Source of the DNA: Micromonospora echinospora
GTDB lineage: Bacteria; Actinomycetota; Actinomycetes; Mycobacteriales; Micromonosporaceae
NCBI RefSeq assembly: GCF_900091495.1
Contig: NZ_LT607413.1
Span: 4,541,001-4,605,000, forward strand
DNA: 64,000 nt
Direction: 5' to 3'
The position numbers and the translations under genes were made by a program. Position 1 is the stretch's first letter; every line of letters starts with the position of its first letter. Below are positions 43,530 to 52,490 of the stretch, one piece after another. Under the pieces are notes generated by a model, which had not been told where the DNA came from, made no database searches, and saw nothing but the letters and a program-made list of their open reading frames with translations.

Positions 43530-44516
43530 CTACTCGGAGTCGATCTGGTAGAGGGCGTACAGCTCCTCGTCGCTCGCGCCGAGCACCTCGTCCTCGCGCT
43601 CGCGGAACGTGCGCACGGTGTCCCGGACCAGCTCGTCGAGGCGCTCCGGCTGCGGCGGCAGGTTCATCGCGGCGTACGGGTTGCCGCCGGCCCCGAGGGG
43701 TTCGGCCGAGCAGTAGTTGTCGCCCCGCTGGTAGCCGACCGCGTACAGCGCCATGATCACCACGTCCAGGTCGAGCAGGCCGTGTCCGAGGGCACGCCGG
43801 TTGGTGTCCGCCAGGTGCAGGTTGATCATACGGTCGCCGTGGTCGAGGAGCGTGGCACCGATGTGCAGCTCCCCGCTGAGCATGTGGTAGAGATCCCCGT
43901 TGATGTGTGCGATGGCGTGGTGGTCCACCAGGTCGAGCAGGCGCAGCGCCTCGGCGAAGGTGTGCACCACACTGGTCTCCTCGGGCCGGATCGGCTCCAC
44001 CGCGCCCCGGATGCCGGCGGCGGCGAAGTCGTCGGCCACCAGGCGCATGGTCTGGGCGGAACGCTCCAGCTCGTAGGAGTCGAACGCGGTGGGCCGGCCG
44101 ACCGAACCCGCGCCGAAGAGCAGGTACGAGCCGCCCACCGCGGCGGTGAACTCGGCCTGGCGGCGGAAGTACTCGATGGCGCGGGCCCGTACGTGCGGCA
44201 GGTTGTGCGCGAACTCCTGGTCTGGGGTGACCATGCCGCAGACCCCGGAGACGGTGATGCCGTGGTCGCCGAGCACCCGGAGGGTCTCGTCGGGCCGGTA
44301 GCCGAGGTCGGGGGAGTAGAGGTTGCCGTGGAGTTCGACGTACCGCACGTCGTTGCGCTCCAGCCGGGCCGCCGTGGTCGCCAGGTCCTCGGTGCCGAAG
44401 CCCCAGTTGCTCCAGCCGAACTTCAGTCGCGGCTCGGCGGCGGTGTGGCCCCGGCGGGCCTCGACGAAGGCGCGGACGACGCGCTGGTCGTGCTGGCGGA
44501 ACGGTTGCGGTTTCAT
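43530..44516 (-). CDS. TIM-barrel sugar (phosphate) isomerase/epimerase
   Basis: 328 residues of the AP-endonuclease-2/xylose-isomerase-like fold. Putative metal ligands in order: Glu in GAVEPIRPEE, Asp in INGDLYHM, His in INLHLADTNRRALGHG and Glu in YCSAEPLG. This is the D-ketose 3-epimerase-like pattern. It would epimerise or isomerise an imported ketose or related cyclic substrate. GGAAAGGA precedes the start. It is directly downstream of the ABC importer genes. Confidence 0.83.
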   Translation of the reverse strand: MKPQPFRQHDQRVVRAFVEARRGHTAAEPRLKFGWSNWGFGTEDLATTAARLERNDVRYVELHGNLYSPDLGYRPDETLRVLGDHGITVSGVCGMVTPDQEFAHNLPHVRARAIEYFRRQAEFTAAVGGSYLLFGAGSVGRPTAFDSYELERSAQTMRLVADDFAAAGIRGAVEPIRPEETSVVHTFAEALRLLDLVDHHAIAHINGDLYHMLSGELHIGATLLDHGDRMINLHLADTNRRALGHGLLDLDVVIMALYAVGYQRGDNYCSAEPLGAGGNPYAAMNLPPQPERLDELVRDTVRTFREREDEVLGASDEELYALYQIDSE

Positions 44517-44545
44517 GGTCGCGGGTCCTTTCCCGGAAACGGAGG

Positions 44546-45577
44546 TCACGCCTTCCGGCGGATGAGCTGCTGACGGAGTCGGCGCGGGTGCAGGTGGTGC
44601 AGGTTGCCCTGACGCCACTGGTCGAAGATCGCCGCCAGGACGATGACCAGACCGATGCTGAGCTGCTGGAGGAACGGCGAGAGCGCCAGCAGGATGAACG
44701 CGTTGCGGAGCAGGCCCAGCAGGCAGGCGCCGAGGAAGGCGCCGATGATCGAGCCCCGGCCGCCGGAGAGGCTGGCGCCGCCGATGACGGCCGCCGCGAT
44801 GACGTCCAGTTCGTAGCCCAGGCCCGCCTGGGCCTCGGCCACGCCGACCTGGGTGGAGAAGACGATCCCGGCGACGCCGGCGAGGGTGCCGATCAGGACG
44901 AAGGTGAGCACCCGGGTCCAGGCGACCGGGATACCACCGGTGCGGGCGGCGGCGTCGTTGTCACCGATGGCGGTCACCCGCAGGCCGAAGACGGTCCGGG
45001 TGAGCAGGAGCTGACCGAGCAGCACCAGCACCAGGAAGATGATGACGCTGACCGGGATGCCGCCGAAGACCCGGCCCTGACCGATGAAGGACAGCTCGCT
45101 CGGCATGGTCTGCGGCAGGCCGCCGGTGATGAGCTGGGTCAGGCCCCGCGCGATGGAGAGCATGCCCAGGGTGACGATGAACGAGCTGACCCGGCCGAGC
45201 ACGACCACGGACCCGACGGCGAAGCCGCAGAGCGCGCCGACACCGATGCCGACGGCCGCGGCCACCCAGGGGTTGGCCCCGCTGCCGTACACCGAGCCGG
45301 CGGTGACCGCCGACAGCGCCAGGACCGAACCGACCGACAGGTCGATCTCCTTGGCGATCAGGACGAACGTCTGCCCGACGGCGATGATGCCGACCACGAC
45401 CACCGTCTGGAGGACGTTGTAGAGGTTGTCCTTGCGCAGGAAGTTCTCGTTGGCGAGGCTGACCGCCAGGGCCAGCACGACGATGACGCCGAACAGTCCG
45501 GTTTCCTGGCGCTTGACGAGCGACAGGGCGCTGTCCTTCCAGGAGCGCTCCTGCCGCTTGGCGAGAGTGGCACTCAT
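44546..45577 (-). CDS. Ribose-type ABC transporter permease
   Basis: 343 residues with about eight to ten hydrophobic helices. RbsC-type signatures are GQTFVLIAKEIDLSVGSVLALS and TRTVFGLRVTAIGDNDAAARTGGI. It forms the membrane channel of a sugar importer (CUT2 type). Its start overlaps the ATPase stop by four bases. Confidence 0.9.
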   Translation of the reverse strand: MSATLAKRQERSWKDSALSLVKRQETGLFGVIVVLALAVSLANENFLRKDNLYNVLQTVVVVGIIAVGQTFVLIAKEIDLSVGSVLALSAVTAGSVYGSGANPWVAAAVGIGVGALCGFAVGSVVVLGRVSSFIVTLGMLSIARGLTQLITGGLPQTMPSELSFIGQGRVFGGIPVSVIIFLVLVLLGQLLLTRTVFGLRVTAIGDNDAAARTGGIPVAWTRVLTFVLIGTLAGVAGIVFSTQVGVAEAQAGLGYELDVIAAAVIGGASLSGGRGSIIGAFLGACLLGLLRNAFILLALSPFLQQLSIGLVIVLAAIFDQWRQGNLHHLHPRRLRQQLIRRKA

Positions 45578-47127
45578 GTCGTTCCTTCGGTCGCGCCCAT
45601 GGCCGCGGCGACGATGGGCTGGGGTCCGGCGTTGTTCGGGGCATCGAGGGTGACGCGTCCGTTGCGAACGACCACCACGCGGTCGGCCAGCTCGACGACC
45701 TCTTCGAGTTCGGACGAGATGAACCAGACCGCCAGGCCCTCCTCGTGGGCGAGGGCGCGCAGCGTCGCGTAGATCTCCGCCTTGGTGCCGACGTCGACGC
45801 CCCGCGTCGGCTCGTCCAGGATCAGCACCTTCGGCCGGGCCGCGAGGGCCCGCGCGAGCAGCACCTTCTGCTGGTTGCCGCCGGAGAGCGAGGTGATGGG
45901 CGCCTCGCTGCTGGCGGCCTTCACGCCGAAGCGTTCGGTCAGCTCCCGCGCCTTCGCGTTGGTCCGGCGGGGGGAGACCCAGCCGAGCCGGCCGAGGCTG
46001 GACAGCACGCGGACGGTCAGGTTGTAGCCGACGCTCTGGGCGTGGAAGACCTCGGTGCGGCGCTCCTCGGCGACGTAGGCGAGGCCGAGTCGCTGGGCGC
46101 GGCCGGGGTCGGAGATCCGTACCGGTCGGCCGGCGACGCGGATGCCGCCCCGGGTCGGCGCGCGCAGCCCGATGACCGCCTCGGCGATCTCGGTACGGCC
46201 CGCCCCGACCAGCCCGGACATGCCGACGATCTCGCCCCGGCGCACGGTGAAGCTGACGTCGGTGAAACCGTCACCGGTCAGGCCCTCCAGTTCCAGCGCC
46301 ACCTCGGCCCCGGCGATCGTGTCGGCCCGGTCGGCGACGACCTCCGCCACGACCGCCCGCTTGCGTTCGCCGGCCATCAGGGCGACGGCGCGCTGCTGGT
46401 GGATCTCGTCGGGCGGCCCGGCGGCGACGAAGGTGCCGTCGCGCAGCACGATCACGTTGTCGACGATCGAGTAGACCTCGGCCAGCCGGTGGCTGACCAG
46501 GACCACCGCGACACCTTCGTCGCGCAGCCGGGACATCACCGCGAAGAGCCGCTCGGACTCCTCGTGGGTGAGGCTGGAGTTGGGCTCGTCGAGGAAGAGC
46601 ACCCTGGGCTGGCGGGAGAGCGCCCGGACGATGTCGACCATCTGCCGGGACGCCGCCGACAGGTCGCGGCAGAGCGTCGACGGGTCGGGCAGGTAGTTGG
46701 TCATCCCGAGCCGGTCGAGCAGCTCGCGGGCCCGCTGGACGTTCGCGCCACGGCGGGCGACCGCGTACCCGGGGCGCTCCCCGAGGTCGTAGAGGAACAG
46801 GTTGTCGGCGATGGTCAGCTCGCTGATCAGCAGCGGTTCCTGGTTGACCACGACGACCCCGGCGGCGATCGCCTCCAGCGGGTTGCCGAAGGCGACCTCC
46901 CGGCCGTCGAGGACGAGCCGGCCGGTGTCCGGCTGCATCTGGCCGGAGCAGAGGCGGATGAGGGTGGACTTGCCGGCGCCGTTCTCGCCGAGCAGGCCGG
47001 TGACCTGGCCGGCCGGGAACTCCAGCGACACGTCGCGGAGCGCCCGGACGGCGCCGAAGGACTTGGTCAGGCCGACGGCCGCGAGGGCCGCCGACCTGAC
47101 ACCGTCCGCATGGGGTGTCGGTTCCAT
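45574..47127 (-). CDS. Ribose-type ABC transporter ATP-binding protein
   Basis: 517 residues with two fused nucleotide-binding domains. The first has a normal Walker A (GLLGENGAGKST, near residue 40) and a Walker B in VLFLDEPNSSLT. The second has the RbsA-type altered Walker A (GMSGLVGAGRTE) and a signature in ITSLSGGNQQKVLLARALA. Energises import with the permease and binding protein. Confidence 0.92.
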   Translation of the reverse strand: MEPTPHADGVRSAALAAVGLTKSFGAVRALRDVSLEFPAGQVTGLLGENGAGKSTLIRLCSGQMQPDTGRLVLDGREVAFGNPLEAIAAGVVVVNQEPLLISELTIADNLFLYDLGERPGYAVARRGANVQRARELLDRLGMTNYLPDPSTLCRDLSAASRQMVDIVRALSRQPRVLFLDEPNSSLTHEESERLFAVMSRLRDEGVAVVLVSHRLAEVYSIVDNVIVLRDGTFVAAGPPDEIHQQRAVALMAGERKRAVVAEVVADRADTIAGAEVALELEGLTGDGFTDVSFTVRRGEIVGMSGLVGAGRTEIAEAVIGLRAPTRGGIRVAGRPVRISDPGRAQRLGLAYVAEERRTEVFHAQSVGYNLTVRVLSSLGRLGWVSPRRTNAKARELTERFGVKAASSEAPITSLSGGNQQKVLLARALAARPKVLILDEPTRGVDVGTKAEIYATLRALAHEEGLAVWFISSELEEVVELADRVVVVRNGRVTLDAPNNAGPQPIVAAAMGATEGTT

Positions 47128-47146
47128 GAGGGGATGGCTCTCCCGA

Positions 47147-48211
47147 TCAGGACGCGCCCGGGGTGCCGAGCGGCAGGGTCGAGGGGTCGTGCTCGGCGAG
47201 GTTGTCCTTGGTGACGAAGGGGGCGACCGCCTCCTGCTTCACCTCGGCCGGCTGGTCACCGGTGACCGCCGCGTTGAACAGCTCGATCGCGGTGTTGTAG
47301 CCCTGGCCGAAGGCGTCCTGGCCGATCACGCCGTACATCGAGCCGTTCTTGATGGCCTCGATGTTCTCGGTGGTGATGTCGAAGCCGATCACCTTCACGG
47401 TGTCCTGCTTGTTGGCCGCGGCCACGGCCTGGGCCGCGCCGAACGGGCCACCGGCGGTGGCGTAGATGCCGACGAGGTCGGGGCTGGACTGGAGGAAGTT
47501 CTGCGCGGCCGAGAAGGTGTTCGACGCGGAGTCCTTGGCCTCGACGCCCTGGTTGACCGGGGTCAGCTTCGAGCCCTTGAGTCCGTCGACGAAGCCCTGC
47601 CGGCGCTGCTCGGAGCCGGGCGCGGTGAACTGGCTGACGATGATGCCGACCTTGCCGGCCTTGTCACCGGCGGCCTTGATCATCTCCTGGGCCGCGGTCT
47701 GGCCGGCCTTGTACTGCTCCTGGGCGTAGTTGATGGTGCCGCCCGAGGTCCCCACGCAGTCGAAGAGCGTGTTGTAGGCGCCCATCTTGATGCCCTTGGC
47801 GGAGAGGGTCTTGATGTCGGCGCAGTTGCCCTCGCCGGCGATGAAGAACCCGACGCCCTTGTAGCCCTGGGCGTCGGCGGCGCGGATCGCGCTGGAGACC
47901 GTCTGGACGTCGATGTTGTCGCCCGCGACGATCCAGTCGACCTTGCCCTTCTTGTCGCCCAGCACCCGGTTGGCGTAGTCGGCGCCGGACTTCACCGAGA
48001 CCCAGTAGGGGTTGTTGGCGAAGCCGATCATCGCGATCTTGACCTCGGAGTCCGGGGCCTGGTCGGTGGGCGTGGGACGCCCGGCGATCGGGTCGGCCGG
48101 CTCGCCGTTGCCCGCCTCGTCCCCGCCACCGCACGCCGCTACGGCCAGGGTGACGGTCAGCAGTGCGGCGACGCTACGGGCGAGCGCCTTGCCGCGTGTC
48201 CGGTGGGACAT
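47147..48211 (-). CDS. Sugar-binding lipoprotein of the ABC importer
   Basis: 354 residues, type II signal peptide with lipobox AVAACGG near residue 27 and a short Gly/Asp spacer. The periplasmic-binding-protein type 1 fold (RbsB-like) begins EVKIAMIGFANNPYWVSVKSGAD. It binds the transported solute outside the membrane. First gene of the left operon, with GGAGGA before the ATG and a TTGACA promoter 120 bases upstream. Confidence 0.9.
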   Translation of the reverse strand: MSHRTRGKALARSVAALLTVTLAVAACGGGDEAGNGEPADPIAGRPTPTDQAPDSEVKIAMIGFANNPYWVSVKSGADYANRVLGDKKGKVDWIVAGDNIDVQTVSSAIRAADAQGYKGVGFFIAGEGNCADIKTLSAKGIKMGAYNTLFDCVGTSGGTINYAQEQYKAGQTAAQEMIKAAGDKAGKVGIIVSQFTAPGSEQRRQGFVDGLKGSKLTPVNQGVEAKDSASNTFSAAQNFLQSSPDLVGIYATAGGPFGAAQAVAAANKQDTVKVIGFDITTENIEAIKNGSMYGVIGQDAFGQGYNTAIELFNAAVTGDQPAEVKQEAVAPFVTKDNLAEHDPSTLPLGTPGAS

Positions 48212-48616
48212 CTGTTCCTCCAGGGGTGGTGGGCGGGGGCGTCCCCCGTCTGTGCGAGGAACCGGAGGGCCGTCGACGGACACCGTGACGTACGTCCTGG
48301 TGATCGAGGCGGAGGCCCGCTCGGTTGGGAGCAACACTACATTCGGCCTCTCGCATGTCAACGGTAGGTTTCCTGATCGTTAGGTTCGTGAGCTGGAGTT
48401 TGGTAGCTCGACTACATCATCGAGTCCCTTTTAGTGGGATATTCCGTTATTGCTGGGCGGACTGGTCTGGTAACCGGGGAAATACGGGGCTGTTCCACTA
48501 CAAACGGCTCGACGGGGCGATGCGGCGGGGTGACATCGCCTTGTAACTTTGCTACAAAGTGAGCCGGCAGGTGGGGACCGTACCGGGGTCCGTGCCGACG
48601 GAGCAGGAGGAACACG
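48212..48616. promoter_or_regulatory. Divergent control region of the carbohydrate cluster
   Basis: 405 bases between the two operons, clearly more AT-rich than the genes. Minus strand: TTGACA (48361-48356) and TAGTGT (48339-48334) spaced by 16, a strong promoter for the importer operon. CTACA half-sites recur: ACTACAT at 48336-48342 (overlapping that -10), ACTACAT at 48411-48417, ACTACAA at 48497-48503, and TTGTA-N7-TACAA at 48541-48557. These are candidate operators for the RpiR regulator. TAACTT (48544-48549) inside the last one is a possible plus-strand -10. Confidence 0.6.
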
Positions 48617-49198
48617 GTGACCACACCGCAGCAGGGACCGGCCCTGGTCGTCACGCCGGAGGGGATGACCGGACGCACCGGTCGCTACGAGAAGAAGCTG
48701 GCCGACCTCACCGGGCTGTTCACCGACACCGAGGCGTTCGACGCGCGCCTCGCGACCGAGTCCGACCGGGTGATCTACCACGTCGACGAGTTCCGTCCCT
48801 CGGGTGACGCGGGTGACCTGATCACCGGAATCTCCACCCTGTCGCCCGGCCGGGTCGGTACGGAGTTCCACATGACCCGGGGCCACATCCACGCCCAGCA
48901 GGACCGCACCGAGATCTACCACTGCCTGTCCGGCCACGGACTAATGCTGATGGAGACCCTCGACGGCGCGACCGTGGTGACCGAGATGCGGCCGGGCGTC
49001 GTCGCGTACGTGCCGCCGGCGCACATCCACCGCAGCGTCAACCTGGGCGACACCGACCTGGTCACCCTCTTCTGCTACCCGGCCGACGCCGGCCAGGACT
49101 ACGACATCATCGCCCGCTCCGGCGGCATGCGGCACCGGGTCGTCGCCGACGGCGACGGCTGGCGTCTGGAGGAGAACGGCTCCTATGTCCCCCGTTGA
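48617..49198 (+). CDS. Cupin-type glucose-6-phosphate isomerase
   Basis: 193 residues of the archaeal-type cupin phosphoglucose isomerase family (PF06560). Metal ligands lie in FHMTRGHIHAQQDRTEIYHCLSG-like sequence (His, His, Glu) with a further His in PAHIHRSVNLG. It interconverts aldose and ketose hexose phosphates, probably glucose-6-P and fructose-6-P, but a variant sugar phosphate is possible. It starts with GTG after AGGAGGA, as first gene of the right operon. The next gene overlaps it by 14 bases. Confidence 0.85.
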   Translation: MTTPQQGPALVVTPEGMTGRTGRYEKKLADLTGLFTDTEAFDARLATESDRVIYHVDEFRPSGDAGDLITGISTLSPGRVGTEFHMTRGHIHAQQDRTEIYHCLSGHGLMLMETLDGATVVTEMRPGVVAYVPPAHIHRSVNLGDTDLVTLFCYPADAGQDYDIIARSGGMRHRVVADGDGWRLEENGSYVPR

Positions 49199-49868
49199 GC
49201 CCACCGGCCACGCGCTGGCCCGCATGATCGACATCAGTGCCGTACAGGCCCAGCACGGCCGGGCGGACGTGGAGGCGCTGGCCCGCCACGCCCTCGCCGG
49301 TGACTTCGTCGCCGCGCACGTCCTGCCGTCCTGGGTGCCGGTGCTGCGCCCGCTGCTCGACGGCTCGCACACCAACGCCGGATCCCCGGTCGGCTTCCCC
49401 TCCGGCGGCTCGGCCACCCCGGTTAAGGTGACCGAGGCCCGCTGGCTGCTCGACGCGGGCGTCCAGGAGATGGACGTGGTGATGAACGTCGGGCTGGTCC
49501 GCTCCGGCGAACTCGCCGCGGCCACCCGGGACGTCGCCGCCGTGCTGGCAGCCGTCGACGGCCGGGTGCCCGTCAAGGTCATCCTCGAGGTGGGCCTGCT
49601 CGACGAGGCCCAGTTGCGTGACGCGGCCCGGGTGGCGGTCGACGCCGGTGCCGCCTCCCTCAAGACCGGCACCGGCTGGCAGGGCGTGCCCACCACGCCC
49701 GCGCACGTCCGCGTGATCCGGGAGATCGCCGGCGGTGACCGCGAGATCAAGGCGTCCGGCGGCATCCGGTCGCTGGCCCAGCTCCACGCCCTGCTCGACG
49801 CCGGGGCGACCCGGTTCGGCATCAACACCGCGTACGCCGTCCAACTGGTCGCGGAGGCGACCCCGTGA
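49185..49868 (+). CDS. deoC: DeoC-family (deoxyribose-phosphate) aldolase
   Basis: 227 residues with both active-site lysines visible: AASLKTGTGWQG (Schiff-base Lys) and REIKASGGIRSL. VVMNVGLVRSG is also typical. The family cleaves 2-deoxyribose-5-P to acetaldehyde and glyceraldehyde-3-P; in this cluster a related 2-deoxy sugar phosphate is possible. It overlaps the isomerase upstream by 14 bases and the next gene by four, showing tight coupling. Confidence 0.85.
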   Translation: MSPVEPTGHALARMIDISAVQAQHGRADVEALARHALAGDFVAAHVLPSWVPVLRPLLDGSHTNAGSPVGFPSGGSATPVKVTEARWLLDAGVQEMDVVMNVGLVRSGELAAATRDVAAVLAAVDGRVPVKVILEVGLLDEAQLRDAARVAVDAGAASLKTGTGWQGVPTTPAHVRVIREIAGGDREIKASGGIRSLAQLHALLDAGATRFGINTAYAVQLVAEATP

Positions 49869-50803
49869 CCCCCGACGATCTGCGGCCGGCCACCCGGCCG
49901 ACGATGTACTTCATCGGCGTCAGCACCACGTCGTCGGCGATCCACCGGGTCTTCGCGGCCTGGCGTCCCCTCCTCGGCCTGGACGGGGTCGACCTCGTCG
50001 GCATCGACGTGCCGGTCGGCGCGGAGCCCGAGGTCTACCGGAAGGTCGTCGCGCACCTGCGCGACGACGAACACTCCCGCGGCGCGCTGGTGACCACCCA
50101 CAAGCTCGACCTCTACGCGGCCAGCCGTGACCTGCTGCGGCAGGTCAACGACGACGCCGCCCGGCTGGCCGAGACCAGCGCGCTGGTGGCCCGGGACGGC
50201 TGGATCGACGGCCTCGCCCTGGACACCGTCACCAGCCAGATGGCCCTGCGGTCCATCGTGCCGGCGATGGCCGGCCGGGACGTGCTGGTCATGGGGGCCG
50301 GCGGAGCCGCCCTCGCGCTCTGCGACTACTTCGCCCACCGGGCCGGCGACGACGCCCCGGCCCGGGTGACCGTCACCGACATCGCCGACCAGCGGCTCGC
50401 CGCCATCACCGCCGACGTCGCCACCGGCGACCCGGCGATCACCTGGCGGACCCACCGCCTCGCTCCCGGCGACGTGCACGACGACCTGCTCGTCGACCTC
50501 GCCCCGGGCGCGCTGGTGGTCAACGCCACCGGCATGGGCAAGGACCGGCCCGGCTCCCCGCTCAGCGACGCGGCCGTCTTCCCGCACGGCGGGTACGCCT
50601 GGGAGTTCAACTACCGGGGGGAACTCGGCTTCCTGCGCCAGGCCCGGAACCGGGCCGAGGCCGACGCGCTCACCGTCTCCGACGGCTGGCGCTACTTCGT
50701 GCACGGCTGGACCCGGGCCATCGACGCCGTCTTCGACCTCGACATCCCCACCGAGGGACCGGACTTCGAGCGGCTCTACGACGCGGCGCAGGAGCTCCGA
50801 TGA
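49865..50803 (+). CDS. Shikimate-dehydrogenase-like NAD(P) oxidoreductase
   Basis: 312 residues. It keeps the AroE-type catalytic Lys (GALVTTHKLDLYAAS) and an Asp (LALDTVTSQMAL, cf. the NTDG motif). The following Rossmann domain has VMGAGGAALALCDYF. The N-terminal substrate-binding Ser/Asn environment and the NTDG motif differ from true AroE, so the substrate is probably not shikimate. A cyclitol or cyclic sugar derivative is a possibility. GTG start overlapping deoC. Confidence 0.75.
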   Translation: MTPDDLRPATRPTMYFIGVSTTSSAIHRVFAAWRPLLGLDGVDLVGIDVPVGAEPEVYRKVVAHLRDDEHSRGALVTTHKLDLYAASRDLLRQVNDDAARLAETSALVARDGWIDGLALDTVTSQMALRSIVPAMAGRDVLVMGAGGAALALCDYFAHRAGDDAPARVTVTDIADQRLAAITADVATGDPAITWRTHRLAPGDVHDDLLVDLAPGALVVNATGMGKDRPGSPLSDAAVFPHGGYAWEFNYRGELGFLRQARNRAEADALTVSDGWRYFVHGWTRAIDAVFDLDIPTEGPDFERLYDAAQELR

Positions 50804-51606
50804 CGTTGCGGGCGCGTTGGCTCGGGCAGGCCGGGTTCTGGCTCACCACCACCGGCTCCGACGGCGACGCGCACCTGCTCGTCGACCCGTACCTGTCGGA
50901 CTCGCTGGCCCGCAAGTACGCCGGCACGACGTTCCCGCACGTCCGGATGCTCCCCGCCCCGGTCGCCCCGGCGGACCTGCCGCCACTGCGCGCGGTGCTC
51001 TGCTCGCACGCGCACACCGACCACATGGACCCGGACACCCTCATTCCGCTGATGGCCGCCCAGCCGGACCTCCGGCTGGCCTGCCCCCGCGCGGTGCGCG
51101 ACGAGGCGCTGCGCCGCTCCCGCGCGCCCCGGTCGCGGATCGACGCCCTCGCCGAGGGCGACCGGATCGACTACGGCCCCTTCACCGTCACCGCGGTGCC
51201 GGCCGCCCACGAGGAACGCGTCCGGGACGGCAACGGCGACGACCACTTCCTCGGCTACGTCGTCGAGGCCAGCGGTGTCCGCGTCTACCACTCCGGCGAC
51301 TGCGCCCCGTGGGACGGCCAGGCGGAACGGCTCACCGCGCTGGCCGTCGACGTGGCGCTGCTGCCGGTCAACGGGCGTGACGCGCACCGGCTCGCCCACG
51401 GGGTGCCCGGCAACTTCGACTTCGCCGAGGCCGTCGACCTCTGCGCGCGCGCCGGAATCGACACCCTGGTGCCACATCATTGGGGCATGTTTGACTTCAA
51501 CACCGTCGATCCGGCCTCCTTCGACCTCGACGCCGCCGCCCGGCGCGGCGTCACGGTCCGCGTCCCCCGCCACGACGGCACCCTCGCCCTGGCGGTCGCC
51601 CGATGA
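50800..51606 (+). CDS. UlaG-like metallo-beta-lactamase-fold hydrolase
   Basis: 268 residues with the MBL motif CSHAHTDHMD near residue 70, VPAAHEE, then HSGDCAPWDG and VPHHWGMFDF typical of UlaG-type lactonases. UlaG opens L-ascorbate-6-phosphate lactone; here a lactone or cyclic phosphate from the unknown sugar is likely. It starts overlapping the dehydrogenase stop and ends overlapping the regulator start. Confidence 0.8.
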   Translation: MTLRARWLGQAGFWLTTTGSDGDAHLLVDPYLSDSLARKYAGTTFPHVRMLPAPVAPADLPPLRAVLCSHAHTDHMDPDTLIPLMAAQPDLRLACPRAVRDEALRRSRAPRSRIDALAEGDRIDYGPFTVTAVPAAHEERVRDGNGDDHFLGYVVEASGVRVYHSGDCAPWDGQAERLTALAVDVALLPVNGRDAHRLAHGVPGNFDFAEAVDLCARAGIDTLVPHHWGMFDFNTVDPASFDLDAAARRGVTVRVPRHDGTLALAVAR

Positions 51607-52490
51607 ACGCCGGCACCGTGCTGGAGCGCATCAACAAGGGTCTGGAGACGCTGCGCCGCTCCGAGCGCAAGGTCGCCGACGCGGTGCTCGCCGACCCGCA
51701 CGGGACGGTCCGGATGACGCTGGCCGAACTCGCCGAGACGGTCGGGGTCAGCCAGCCGACCATCGTCCGGTTCGCCAACGCGATCGGCTGCGACGGATTC
51801 CACGACTTCCGCATCCAGTTGGCGCAGAGCGTCGCGCTCGGCATCCCGGCCACCCAGTCGGTGATCGAGGCCCAGGACGACACGGCCACCACGGTCAGCA
51901 AGGTCTTCGACTTCTCGATCACCTCGCTCGACCACGTACGACGCCACCTCGACCTGACCGCCCTCGACCGGGCGGTGGCGGCCATCGTCGCCGCCAGTCG
52001 GGTCGTCTTCATCGGGCTCGGCGCCTCGGGCATCGTGGCGATGGACGCGGAACAGAAGTTCCCCCTGCTGGGGGTGCCCTGCTCGGCGCCGATCGACACG
52101 CACCAGCAGTTCCTCGCCGCCTCCACCAGCACCCCGTCGACCGTCCTGGTGGCCATCTCGAACACCGGTCGCACCGCCTCGATCCTGGACACCGTACGCG
52201 TCGCCCGGGACCGGGGGGCGACGGTCGTCGGGATCACCGGCGGGCTGTCCCCGCTGGCGGAGCTGAGCGACATCGCCCTGATCGTGGAGTCCCTCGACAA
52301 CACCGACGTCTACACCCCGACGATCTCCCGGCTCGCCCAGCTCGTGGTCGTCGACACCATCGCCACGATGACCCTGCTCCGCCGGGGCGAGTCGGCGCTC
52401 GGGGACGTGCGCGACATGAAGACCCTGCTGGCGCAGATGCGGTCCGGACTGCCGTACCAGGGCGTCCCGGAACGGAGGGAGCTGGCATGA
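51603..52490 (+). CDS. RpiR-family transcriptional regulator
   Basis: 295 residues. The N-terminal HTH_6 domain (about 1-75) has GVSQPTIVRFANAIGCDGFHDF. The C-terminal SIS sugar-phosphate-binding domain (about 125-260) has RVVFIGLGASGIVAMDAEQ and VLVAISNTGRTASILD. It probably senses a sugar phosphate and controls both operons through sites in the 48.2-48.6 kb gap. Coupled by 4-bp overlaps on both sides. Confidence 0.88.
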   Translation: MNAGTVLERINKGLETLRRSERKVADAVLADPHGTVRMTLAELAETVGVSQPTIVRFANAIGCDGFHDFRIQLAQSVALGIPATQSVIEAQDDTATTVSKVFDFSITSLDHVRRHLDLTALDRAVAAIVAASRVVFIGLGASGIVAMDAEQKFPLLGVPCSAPIDTHQQFLAASTSTPSTVLVAISNTGRTASILDTVRVARDRGATVVGITGGLSPLAELSDIALIVESLDNTDVYTPTISRLAQLVVVDTIATMTLLRRGESALGDVRDMKTLLAQMRSGLPYQGVPERRELA

